Positions 1-9,373 of a DNA stretch of 64,000 nucleotides are shown piece by piece (the first letter of the stretch is position 1; each line of letters begins with the position of its first letter). Below the pieces are notes generated by a model that was given only the letters and a program-made list of their open reading frames with translations, was not told the origin of the DNA and made no database searches. The translations under genes were made by a program, and so were the position numbers. The DNA comes from Corbicula japonica (taxonomy: Eukaryota > Mollusca > Bivalvia > Venerida > Cyrenidae): positions 8,680,001-8,744,000 of the forward strand of contig JAZAYU010000012.1 in assembly GCA_038501625.1 (NCBI GenBank), written 5' to 3'.

Positions 1-339
1 ACATTTGTAAAATAATGCCACCGCTCGTGAAAGTTATTATAAAGGCTTTTAGGTGTCTGGTTGTTTACAGTGAAAACATGAAAATGTATTAATTTGAAAA
101 AAATATATTATTGAAGGTGGGATGTATCAAAAATTTCTTGCCTATATATTGATTTCTCAAACACGGGGCGAAGCGGAATAGGCAAGACGAATGGGCGGTA
201 GAATATTTTTCCATTACTGACTTTCTAAAGACTCGTTCAACAAAGCGTGCAGTAGTTTCATACTTATATTAGTCGTGTTTAATGACTTTCAATATCTCTT
301 TGTCAGTTTTTATCTATTAGATTGTTCTCTATATTTCAG
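1..339 (+). other. Intron (3' part) preceding the MIEAP-like exon
   Basis: AT-rich sequence without a convincing open frame, ending in the acceptor used by the exon at 340. No repeat recognised. Confidence 0.4.
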
Positions 340-606
340 CATTTTGTCAAAACAAAGAAAATTGACACTAAAGGCAAACCAAAGACAGAAGCGTTTGTTA
401 AAGAATGTGTTAGGATTTGCTGGTTGATGAATGCCCAGGACCCACCTGTTGTCCTCGACACATCAAACGTAAAGGGTAACTTCGACGATAATCGATTTAG
501 GACATACACTAAATCAGGAAAGACTGTTGACTTTGTGGTTTGGCCGCCGCTGTTGCTGCATAAAGATGGACCTTTACTGTGCAAAGGGGTTGCTCAAGGA
601 AAATAA
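340..606 (+). CDS. Terminal coding exon, MIEAP-like (mitochondria-eating protein) C-terminal domain; partial gene
   Basis: The exon starts after a polypyrimidine-rich acceptor (atatttcag) and reads 88 codons to a TAA. The open frame continues upstream into the intron, but its apparent start there is a TTG, so no initiator is present and the 5' exons lie outside the window. Visible motifs are ECVRICWLMNAQDPPVV, an aromatic/basic RFRTYTKSGK stretch, VDFVVWPPLLLH and a closing GPLLCKGVAQGK. From memory, this ICW..QDPP / VVWP.L..H..GPLL.KG.A pattern is that of the C-terminal MIEAP domain, named after vertebrate SPATA18 (mitochondrial quality control) and expanded as multi-copy uncharacterised genes in bivalves. 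A possible polyadenylation signal AATAAA lies at 907-912, about 300 bp past the stop. Family assignment is recall-based; exon structure is directly visible. Confidence 0.6.
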   Translation, partial: HFVKTKKIDTKGKPKTEAFVKECVRICWLMNAQDPPVVLDTSNVKGNFDDNRFRTYTKSGKTVDFVVWPPLLLHKDGPLLCKGVAQGK

Positions 607-906
607 TCCAACTGGATGGAAATATCCCCACTTTAATTCTGTGATATGACAAAAACTTCATAAACTTCGTTCATATTGTTAAAAAATAATTTTGTACTAG
701 ACTTACAAAAAAACACTCTCTGGATGGCTTGTGATTTGCAATCGTTTTGTCGCTAATAACAACATGGCATGCAACTCTTTGACGAGACAATGAAGTCATT
801 CTTAACGAGGGAATTCGAACTGATGTAATCAAATGCATTTGATCAAGGATAACTGTTGTGTACATTTGAATAATTTGTGAAACATTTCGAATAGGATCAA
901 TTTGAT

Positions 907-912
907 AATAAA
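907..912 (+). terminator. Candidate polyadenylation signal AATAAA
   Basis: Canonical hexamer about 300 bp downstream of the MIEAP-like stop codon in otherwise featureless AT-rich sequence. Position is plausible for that gene's 3' end, but no transcript evidence is available. Confidence 0.35.
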
Positions 913-1675
913 TCAGATATGCTTATTGTCAAATAATGCTTGCCATTTAACGCTAAAAGACAACACATTATGTGAATTAAGTTATACATCCGTATAAATT
1001 TGACTTAAAAGTTAACATTAATTGTTAAATTACCTCACAGGTAACACTGTTGGATCTCCCACAGGTATGTGGTTGTAAGGGCAAGTGTGAAGTAAAAGCA
1101 CACTGTAGTCTGATTTTAAACTGACGCTTCATTTCTTTTTTTGTTTATTATCTAATGTCAGTATTATGAAATTTTATTTAAAGTCTTCATTGAACTCGCT
1201 TATATAGAAATTGGCCATTTATCAATTATAGCCAGTAAAACTTGCAATTACAAAAACCACGTGATAAATATAGGCAACCTTCATGTCATCATCTATAGCT
1301 CTTGATGAAAGATAGATTTTATGTCTGCAGTTTCGATATTTAGCAAGGTCAATGATTTCATGTTATATTTTAAATATTATTGCTTGTGGTCAATTTTAGA
1401 TGTGCTGCTATATGTGCTGTTGTCGTTAGACATCGGCCCAATAGTTTTGAAAATGGTTGAACAAATATAGAATCATGCAGACCTTTGATTTGGAATATGT
1501 TCACACTGGATCATTTAGTGTGTTCGAAAATCTCAAATCTTAAATGAAACCGTCAAAGTTTTACTGCTTATATCATATTTATTTCTACATGTATATTATA
1601 ATAAATAATCTTGCAAAGTGTTGTACTAGTTTTTTTAAGTTTGCTTGAAACTGCCGTTAGCAACTTTTTTTATTT
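913..1675. other. Intergenic, nothing recognised
   Basis: AT-rich unique-looking sequence. No open frame, repeat or RNA gene that I can support. Confidence 0.4.
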
Positions 1676-1835
1676 GCATCCCATCGTTTGGGATGGATCA
1701 AAATTGTACTGTTTATTGGTTTATTCCCATTACTGTCCATGAACAGGCCTAATCAAACTGAGCCTGCAATATTTTCATATTTGTCGTGTTCGGTGGCTTT
1801 CAAAGTTCCCTTTTCATCTATTGGATACTTATTGC
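1676..1835 (+). repeat. Dispersed repeat, copy 1
   Basis: Begins with gcatcccatcgtttgg and includes attactgtccatgaacagg, then a run ending ttcccttttcatct. Parts recur at 2044-2135, 2551-2597 and 3123-3222. No termini or coding capacity seen; class unknown. Confidence 0.6.
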
Positions 1836-2043
1836 GTATACATATTAGGCAGGATTTAAAACACGTTAGCATGTACACATCTTAAGAATCTGACGGAAAG
1901 TGTGAGGTTGGTGAACACTAGGAACTAATTTTGCCAGTGGCAAAACTTTTAGAATTTAACCATTCCAAAGAGGTAAACCCGTCGGAATCTCTATATGGGA
2001 AATCACTTTGGCGTTCTCTGTGATATGCAGGATTTATATTCTA

Positions 2044-2135
2044 TTAACAGGCTCAACTAAACCGAGCCTGCAATATTTTCATATTTGTCATGTTTGGTGG
2101 CATTTAAAGTTCTCTTTTCATCTTTTTAAATAACG
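2044..2135 (+). repeat. Dispersed repeat, copy 2 (partial)
   Basis: Shares aacaggctcaactaaaccga, gcctgcaatattttcatatt and the ttttcatct end with copies 1 and 4. Confidence 0.6.
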
Positions 2136-2550
2136 CAGGAAACAAAGTTTTTGACGTTATCCATTAAATTAATTCAGATAATAATCATTGCATAAATTGA
2201 TAACAAAAAGAGTGGTTTGATAAAGTTATGTCATGGCGTTTAAATTGTTGTAAAGCAATTGTAGAAATATGCAACATTTCTTTTTCATTTCATGTTTTAA
2301 TTATTACTCCTTTAGAAATACATGTATAGTGTTAAAAAGTAACTATTAACCATTTACTTCATGCAGTAGGGTTGTTATCTTATGGCAAACAGTGTGTGTT
2401 AAAATCTGCTGTGCCATCATATCCGGATCTACACTGTTCACTTTTATATGCATTATGTTATTTTGACTAAGTGGTGACCAGTGTACTCGTATATTCAGGG
2501 CAGACAGCACTTACAGATATCCTCTAAAAACCTACATGACTCTTCGTCAT

Positions 2551-2597
2551 ATGCATTCCATCGTTTTGGGTGGATCATAATTGTACTGTTAATTTGG
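2551..2597 (+). repeat. Dispersed repeat, 5' fragment only
   Basis: Matches the first about 45 bp of the copy at 1676 (ccatcgtttt..tggatcataattgtactgtt), then switches into the block shared with 13.2 kb. Confidence 0.5.
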
Positions 2598-2599
2598 TG

Positions 2600-3091
2600 T
2601 AAATATTGAATTGCACTCAAGCCGGGGCTTAGCACAACTATTTGTGCGCGACAATGACTTTTCTATATAATTATGTGATGATCGTCCTTCGGGCACATTG
2701 CTGAAAATTTTTCTTCTATTTCTATATGCCGCCGATCGGAATTTGAATTGCAACTTTAGCGGCTCCATAAAGCATCTTAAGCAATATGTATCTTTAAAAA
2801 AATTACATACCTGAAAAGCCACATTCAAGTAGAATCAATATATGTAATCCTTTATAAATAACGGTTTCGTTTTTTATGCAAAACTCTTTTAAACCTCCAC
2901 CCATGTCAACAAATTTCGATTTCGGCGCTTAAAGTTTACCTGACTCACGTTTATCGATAAAGAACAGAATTTAAATCGGGTCGATTTCCACCACAGTTTT
3001 GATCGTAACTGCTTGAGACGTAAAGGACAGACATCTGTAAAAGTCAGTGTGATAATGGGTCTGTGCTTGCAGTCGAATTATTGAGACTACC
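2600..3091 (+). repeat. Block duplicated upstream of both zinc-finger genes, copy A
   Basis: Aligns with 13213-13861 in the same orientation. The first about 380 bp are diverged with indels (shared cttttctatat, cgtccttcg, agaatcaatatatgt, aaacctccac.catgtca). The last 109 bp (2983-3091) differ by only about four changes. It lies about 570 bp upstream of the start codon of gene A. It may be a shared 5' flank of the tandem duplication, a transposon, or an unrecognised RNA gene. Confidence 0.6.
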
Positions 3092-3122
3092 CGGGGCTAG
3101 GCGGCGTGGGCATTAATATGCA

Positions 3123-3222
3123 TTTTCATTACTGTCCATGAACAGGCTCAATCAAACCGAGCCCGCAATATTTTCATATTTGCGTAATCGGTGGCTTTCT
3201 AAGTTCCCTTTTCATCTTTATC
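3123..3222 (+). repeat. Dispersed repeat, copy 4
   Basis: Closest relative of the copy at 1676: attactgtccatgaacaggc, cgagcccgcaatattttc and the ttcccttttcatcttt end are conserved. Confidence 0.6.
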
Positions 3223-3662
3223 TGGAGGCGTCGATTTTCCAGAAGCGCCATTATACAAACATACGACGTTCTACAATAATTGTATTTCTACCTGAAAATA
3301 CTGTGAACTCGTTTTTTTAAGGACTGTCATGACCATTTTACTCGTGCATAATGATGAGATCTAATAAAAATATCATTTCTTGACAACACGCTTTATCCAA
3401 TTATTTAAGACTTATTATATTTATTCAAAAAAAGATTCGTTAATTTCCTTCCCGGCATGACTGCATGTCGACCTAAATCCCTGTGCAACAGTCTAGTAAA
3501 TAGCCCGTCGGTTACGGTATATTTATGAATTTTATCTATTCGTCATTACTGAATCTTCACTATGGAGAACTACAGCATTTCCGGCAAATAAACATTTTTA
3601 TAAAATCCAAAGATAAAATGATTGATATATGCACATTTGATGTCAAATTTCCTTGAACAAAA

Positions 3663-5271
3663 ATGGTAGCTATATTTTCCAAAACCACAACTTGTTTATC
3701 AGAGGAGTTTTTAGCGAAACTACCTCAAGATCTTCTGGAATTGACGCTTGAAAATCTGGAAGCTATTCCAGGAGTAAGCATCGAGAAAAACGACGAAACA
3801 ATCTTTCTTAAGGGTCAGTGGCACGACCTTGTTACGGCATATGTCTCGCTTGAACAATGCATCTTCGAAAAGAATGACAGTAAAATTGATGTTACTGAAG
3901 GTCTTGATCAGTTCACACATTCTGATCATGAACTTTCCCCAGATATTGATTACAATTTTGTAACTGTCAAGCAAGAAAAAATTAATGTTGAAATTGAGAG
4001 CCCAGATTTAAGTGCAAATAAAGATGTTACAGTACCAGTAAACAAAACTGAAACGGTATCTGATGAAGATACAGAAATAGATGAAGGTCTTCAAGAAACA
4101 TATGTAGGTCCCAGCTCCAGAAGCAGGAGGAAATATCCTTGTCCTCGAAAATTGGTTCCAATCAAGCGTTTCAAATCTGATCCTGATAGTAAGCAAACTG
4201 GACCCTTTCAGTGTACCAAATGCAGTTATGTTGGAAAAACTGACAAGAACCTAGATAATCATGTGGCCAGAAAACATCACAGGCCTTTCAAATGTGACAA
4301 ATGCGTGAAAAGATTTGGCTTTAAAACTGATTTGGACAGACATAAAATTGATGTACATGAAAAATCTAAAAATTATTTCTGTAATATCTGCAATAAGTAT
4401 TTAAAAACTAAAACATACATTGATGATCACATGTCCCTGCATGCAGACAATTATGTATACCATTGCAAAACGTGTGAAAAGTCTTTCAGTACAAAACAAG
4501 TATTTGCAAAGCATATGAAACAAAAACACCCAACAATTTTATTTGAAGTTGAAGATTTGGAAGACATATTACCAGACGATGACAGCAAGTCACAGGAGAA
4601 TGAATCACTTTCGGATCAGTCTAACTCAACAAGTGACAACTCAAAGAATATGATGAATGATTCCAGTCTAGATCCTTTATACTTCTTAAATAGAGAGGAA
4701 AAAATTATACATGAAAATCAGTTATATAAAATAACATTGAAGGAGGGTAAAAATAAAGGAAGACCAAGGTTGAAGTCTTACATGGAGCAACCTGATGATA
4801 GGACAGAATTTCCATGCAATCTGTGTAACTACATTGGAAAGAAAGAATCTCACCTAGAAAACCATATTATTCGCTCCCACAGCCAAAAGTTTATCTGTGA
4901 CATTTGTCAGAAACAGTTTGGGTATAACTGGGATCTTAAGAGACACAAAGAGCAAGTCCATGCAGAGGCCTCCTATTTCTGCCATATATGTTCTAAAGCT
5001 TATAAAGTTAAGAAAAGTTTTGATGAACACTTGAGATCCCATGAAGCTGGGTATGTCAAATCGGTTTTTCCCTGTACAGAGTGCTCCAAAACATTTTCGG
5101 CTAAACAGGTACTGGACAATCATGTTAAAATTAAGCACCTTGGTGTAAAACAGAAGGAAAAGCAGAAATATCTTTGCCAGACTTGTGGAGCTGAATTCTA
5201 CCACAAATACAGTTACCTAAGTCACATGAATAAACATGCTGGACTAATGCCTTACAACTGTGACATATGTG
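3663..5271 (+). CDS. Zinc-finger gene A, coding exon 1
   Basis: Carries residues 1-536 and the first base of codon 537. Contains the N-terminal module, both four-finger cassettes, finger 9 and the zinc-binding cysteines of finger 10. The open frame runs on past the donor to a stop at 5321, but the intronic tail encodes no finger histidines, which supports splicing at 5271. Confidence 0.85.
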
Positions 5272-8200
5272 GTAAGTTACATTCTCATGTCAAGACAAGG
5301 CATTTTTTCATATTTTTATAATATTGTGATTATTTTTAATACAGCCATTAATGTATAACTATAAGCAATGGTAAGAAGCTAACTGACTAAAGAATGCACT
5401 ATTTATTTGAATAGTGTAATGTTAAAACTAGTAATTTTTTGATTGTATAAATAATAATAAAAAAAATAATAAAAAGATGCCTATTTCTACAATCGCTTTG
5501 CCGACTGTAGACACTGACATTATTTTCATTAAAACTCTTTCTGTTGTCAATATCAATGAAATAAATGTTCAGTGATTCTCAGATTTAATTAACTGGATGT
5601 GAAAACTTTGTTCCTGCTTTATCTAGTGTACCTGTACATGTTCAAGGAAAGATAAGAAGTTCATTTTGGCAATTGAAAAAAGCAATTTTATTCACAGCAC
5701 TGTGTAACCTAGCTGTATGAAGGTGTTTGTGACTGTGTGTCACCTTACCATGTGGTGTTAATAAAGGTTCAAAGTTTGATTGGATCAAAGTGGCTGTCAA
5801 AACTTTTTAAGCTATTGTAGGTTCATCCTCCAAATCTTGTGGCATCAACTCCTCATTAACTATTGGGTGGATGTCTTTCAAACTTGCACAGATGATCAAG
5901 CAGGACGTGTAGATGATGGTAAAGAAAGATTTTTTCATGCGATCATTTTTAGTTTACATTCTAGTTTTTAATTATAGGTGTACACTTTGCTGATTAATGT
6001 ATAGATGCTATTATTGTTTTGTTATGATTACAGGAAAAGCCTTTGCCAGTGAACATTCTGTAAAGGAGCATCAAATTACACACAAAGAAAGTCGAGAATT
6101 CCACTGCCACGCATGTCCTAAATCATTCAAGACATCTTCAGCACTAGGTGCACATGTAGCAATCCATGAAGGCAAGAAAAGCTATAAATGCTCTGTGTGT
6201 GGAAAAGGTATGGATTAGTTCCAGGGTTCATTGGACCTTTGAAGCAGGATTTTGATCCAGGAAATACAATGTACCAAGCAAACTAAAAATTTGACCTTTA
6301 ATAATCCTTTACTTTCTTAAAAAATTCCATCTAATTCTTTAATTAAAAATTTTTAAAATCCTATGTAAAAATATTTCTAAAATGGTCAGTATATTTTACC
6401 AACTGGAATTAAAAGTTTACCATTCATTTAGCAATAAAAGACCATAGTCATTGGATGTTTTAAACCCTTTGAATAGTTTGCTTCCTGCCAGAGCTCCCAG
6501 TTGTCTGTATGCAGTCAAAGTTTATTATGCCCCCACAAATTTGGAGGCATATAAAGTTGCATTCATATGTACGTATGTCTCTACGTTCATCCATCTGTCT
6601 GTCTGTACATCCCCCAATTCTTGTGGCATAAACTCCTAAATAACTATCTGGCAGATTTCTTTCAAACTTGCACAGTTGATCAACCAGGATGTCTAGATGA
6701 TCGTTAAAAAACGAGTTCTTCTTGTCACAAGTTTTACCAGAGTTATGGCCCGTTGTTACAAATGTTGTTGTTGTTGCAGTGGGGGTATCAGTGTCCCGAG
6801 GACTTAGTCTAGTCTTCCTTGTAACACTATATTTAGTCATACTGTTGTGTGTCAGTGATAATTTAGTTCTGTTTACTTTAAACTGCGCATGTTTACACAT
6901 CAGAAATCAGCCTCATTTGGATCTCTAGCAATTAATCAACAATTTTCATACTTAATGATTACCGTATTTTCCCGCGTATAAGACGGGGTTTTTTCCTTGG
7001 AAAATAGCTTTAAAAGTTGGGGACTCGTCTTATAAGCGCGATCACAAGAAAACCTCATTTTTTGGCAGGTTTTTCAAAAGTTTCTTATAAAAACATACAA
7101 TTTTTTCAAATCTTGCCATTATCTAACAGCAATTTTTCGGTAAATAATTTTCAACGAGCATTTTTAATATAAGTTTGTACGTTTTTTTGTTTTTTTTCTT
7201 GGTTTAGTAATAAAAATGTTATAAATCTTTTTCATATTGAAGATATAGTTGGGAAATTATTGTTGACAGTATTCAATGTTGATGTAAGCAATGTATGTTG
7301 TAAGGTCTATTATTTATAATGATATAATTAGAATAGATCACTCTTCATGTTTGCCAGAGTAATAACGCTAATTGAATATTTTAGCCAGTTTGCGTATTGT
7401 TATAATCTCAAAATTTCCAAATGCTTTTCAGTTAGTAGAAAATTGTATATCAATATATGGTATATCAATGTGTAATGATTAACCAAATTGAATTTCTTGG
7501 ACCAATTTGTGTTTTATAATTTCAACCATTTTATGCAAAAACTTAATGAACTGTCTCTTAAAGGGATGTACATCTTATTATTATGCAATTTCTTCCTTTT
7601 CTCTATCATATTGTGTTGGTAGTCTTGTTCTTTATTTATACTGTATATTACCTAGACAAAGGAAAGATTTAGGAAGACTCTGAAATACAGCTCATTTTAC
7701 AACATTTAACCCTATAGACCATATATAGGCATTTTAATTTGTGTGTGACCAGTATGATCTAGATCAGCCAGCATATAAGAGCTATTTGATCTGGATCTGC
7801 ACTGGTCACATCTTGGGTCAGAAATAACCTAATGAATCTAAAGCGAACAGTGCAGATCCTGATTAGATGGCACAAATGTGTTGGCTGATCTGGATATAAA
7901 CTATTAATCAATGGGTTATCAGCCATATCCCGTGAACTTTTGTAACAGTTTATAGGCCACTATTCATGACCGATTTTTTAAACCAATTTTGAAATATCAA
8001 TCGGACATTCTTCCTGAAAATCGGTCAATGACCGGCCTGCCAATAATTTTAGAAACACTGTCACGAAGTAAAGGGTTAACTAGTTTTGCATTTTGCATTT
8101 TCCAAGCCAAGTGCCTCAGTATGCCTTAGCTCCTTGTTTAGACTTCAAGAAAGTAGTGATAAGAAATTTATAACAGTACATCATTTTATATTATATTGCA

Positions 8201-9106
8201 GGATTTATCCAGAAGCAGTCGCTGATACGACATGAACGTATTCACAGCGGATATAAACCGTTCACTTGTGCATTGTGCTCCAGAGTGTTTACTGACAGTG
8301 CTACGATACGCAAGCACATGATTCTCGTGCACAAGAGCGATCCCCACGACTGGCAGGGTGACGTGATCTCAGATCTAAAGAAGCAGAGCGAGTTGTGGCA
8401 AGGAGATTTGACTTCGGAACCAAAATCCGAGCCAGACTTTAGGAGAAAGGCGGACAGGGAGAGAATGAAGGAGATGAATGAGGCTTTACTTACAAAAGAT
8501 TCGCAAGAAAAAGAGGGCAATAAACAGCAAGAGAGTGATCACAATATTGCACACAGCTCCAAGGACAACTTTGACCATAGTGTCCGAAAAAACTCTGACA
8601 GTACATCTAGTCAGGCAGAAGAAGGTTTCTGTGCCATGAATCAAGGAGTGAGTGGTATCCAAGCAAAAGACAGTGGCAGCCATATGTCAACAGAAAATCC
8701 AGATAATTTACATCAGCAAGTGTGCTCCGCTGGTGTTCCTGATGTTTCAAGTCATAACAGTTCACATCCAGGCGAGTTGAAGAAAGCTGAGTTTTGGAGA
8801 GGGGATGTTTACATGGAAGCTCATAGGTCAGTGGACATGTGGGTTCCACCAGGTATTCGACAGGGTGATACGCTACAGGGCGAGGAAATGATGGAGCTTA
8901 AGAGGCCAGCGGAGTATTGGCCACCTGGTGTTATCCTCGATGCAACACGGAACAGTGAGTACTTCAGGGGAGGTAATATACCCGATCCTAGAAAACAGAT
9001 AGAGTTCTGGCAAGGACATGCTGTGAGTGATCCAAAATCGGGCAGTGAGTCCATGCACAATCAGTTAACAACCCTCCAAAATATGAACTTCTCTTCACAG
9101 TCATAG
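3663..9106 (+). CDS. C2H2 zinc-finger protein A, 13 fingers, with 15-residue W-x-G-D repeats; three coding exons
   Basis: Join 3663-5271, 6034-6207, 8202-9106: 2,688 nt, 895 residues. Both introns are phase 1 with GTAAGT / GTATGG donors and CAG acceptors, and splicing completes finger 10 (CDICG|KAF) and finger 12 (CGKG|FIQ). The ATG has A at -3. Order: conserved N-terminal module (about 1-68); VKQE SUMO-type motif (102-105); acidic SDEDTEIDEG (133-142); basic patch (152-171); fingers 1-4 (from C184); acidic Ser/Asn-rich linker with an AT-hook-like KGRPR (365-369); fingers 5-8 (from C385); fingers 9-13 (C505 to about 638); 15-residue repeats (645-674, 793-878). Fingers 5-8 repeat fingers 1-4 in order. 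Probably a nuclear DNA-binding regulator; target and orthologue unknown. It is a tandem paralogue of the gene at 14705. Confidence 0.88.
5815..5970 (+). mobile_element. Fragment of Helentron-like non-autonomous element (family B) in intron 1 of gene A
   Basis: Contains the family core (aaatcttgtggcatcaactc, ctttcaaacttgcacagatg, atcaagcagga, ttttttcatgcgatcattttt) seen at 6526, 26931 and, reversed, 59134-60135. It lacks the terminal hairpin. Confidence 0.6.
6034..6207 (+). CDS. Zinc-finger gene A, coding exon 2 (174 nt)
   Basis: Acceptor gattacag and donor aaaag|gtatgg. Encodes the histidine half of finger 10 (KAFASEHSVKEHQITH), all of finger 11 (CHACPKSF...HVAIH) and the cysteine half of finger 12. 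It has the same length and phase as the middle exon of gene B at 20196-20369, showing a common ancestral structure. Confidence 0.85.
6526..6816 (+). mobile_element. Helentron-like non-autonomous element (family B), in intron 2 of gene A
   Basis: Starts with a hairpin-forming gcccccacaaatttggaggc end, then a catctgtctgtctgtac microsatellite and one core unit (cttgtggcataaactcc ... accagagttatggcc). Confidence 0.6.
6958..7060 (+). mobile_element. Possible end of a TIR transposon, truncated
   Basis: accgtattttcccgcgtataagacgggg followed by gactcgtcttataagcgcg resembles a terminal inverted repeat of a Tigger/mariner-type element. No matching opposite end was found nearby, so only a fragment is claimed. 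Confidence 0.3.
7707..7920 (+). mobile_element. TTAA MITE (piggyBac-like), diverged copy, intron 2 of gene A
   Basis: First of about twenty copies in the window. The family has ends ttaaccctttcctcca.../...tggaggaaagggttaa and two about 50-bp hairpins built from gatccagatcagc..gctgatcaggatc. These are separated by a linker that includes tttggtcagaaataacctaa. This copy keeps both hairpin arms but has degraded ends. Confidence 0.7.
7941..8057 (+). repeat. Dispersed repeat D, inverted relative to 40326-40440
   Basis: taggccactattcatgaccgatttt ... gaaaatcggtcaatgaccgg matches the reverse complement of 40326-40440, including imperfect internal symmetry around the cggtcaatgaccgg end. Confidence 0.55.
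8202..9106 (+). CDS. Zinc-finger gene A, coding exon 3 with W-x-G-D repeats
   Basis: Acceptor attgcag. Encodes the end of finger 12 (FIQKQSLIRHERIH), finger 13 (CALCSRVF...HMILVH) and a finger-free tail of about 257 residues. That tail holds two then six units of a 15-residue motif, separated by a Ser/Asn/Gln-rich spacer. The stop is the TAG at 9104-9106. The matching exon of gene B is far shorter. Confidence 0.85.
8351..8440 (+). repeat. Coding 45-bp repeat, units 1-2 (15 residues each)
   Basis: Two adjacent units, WQGDVISDLKKQSEL and WQGDLTSEPKSEPDF, each exactly 15 codons. They begin six residues after the last histidine of finger 13. The shared pattern is W-Q-G-D-(V/L)-x-S-(D/E). Confidence 0.8.
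8795..9052 (+). repeat. Coding 45-bp repeat, units 3-8
   Basis: Successive units of 15, 11, 15, 15, 15 and 15 codons: WRGDVYMEAHRSVDM, WVPPGIRQGDT, LQGEEMMELKRPAEY, WPPGVILDATRNSEY, FRGGNIPDPRKQIEF, WQGHAVSDPKSGSES. Each starts with an aromatic (one Leu), has Gly or Gly-Asp at +3/+4, and ends near an acidic-aromatic pair. Function unknown; they resemble a repeated short linear interaction motif. Confidence 0.75.
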
Positions 9107-9137
9107 AATTATTTTGTTGCAATACAAATACTGTACC

Positions 9138-9373
9138 TAACCCATTACTCCATATATACATTTCTTTATGCATGGGGGATCAGTGTAAATCCAAATCAGC
9201 TGGCACATCCGTGCTGTCTGATCTGGTTCTGCTCTAGTCAAATATCAAAATAGCCTAATAAATCTAAAAGTGAACAGTGTATGTCCTGATCAGATGGCGC
9301 ATATGTGCCAGCTGATCTGGATCTACTTTGTTCACACATGCAATAAAGGTATATCTATGGAGTAAAAGGTTAA
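9138..9373 (+). mobile_element. TTAA MITE copy just downstream of gene A
   Basis: Near-complete: starts taacccattactccatatat and ends atctatggagtaaaaggttaa. It lies 31 bp past the gene A stop, so it may form part of the 3' UTR, and its caataaagg could serve as a poly(A) signal. Confidence 0.75.

Noticed and set aside
322..339. Start of the first ORF as an initiator
   Set aside because: The codon is TTG within intron sequence before a clear splice acceptor.
2983..3091. Known spliceosomal snRNA gene
   Set aside because: No match to conserved U1, U2, U4, U5 or U6 motifs that I can recognise.
3720..5204. Minus-strand frames opposite zinc-finger exons of gene A
   Set aside because: Antisense shadows of a clearly coding exon; same for those opposite gene B and exon 3 of A.
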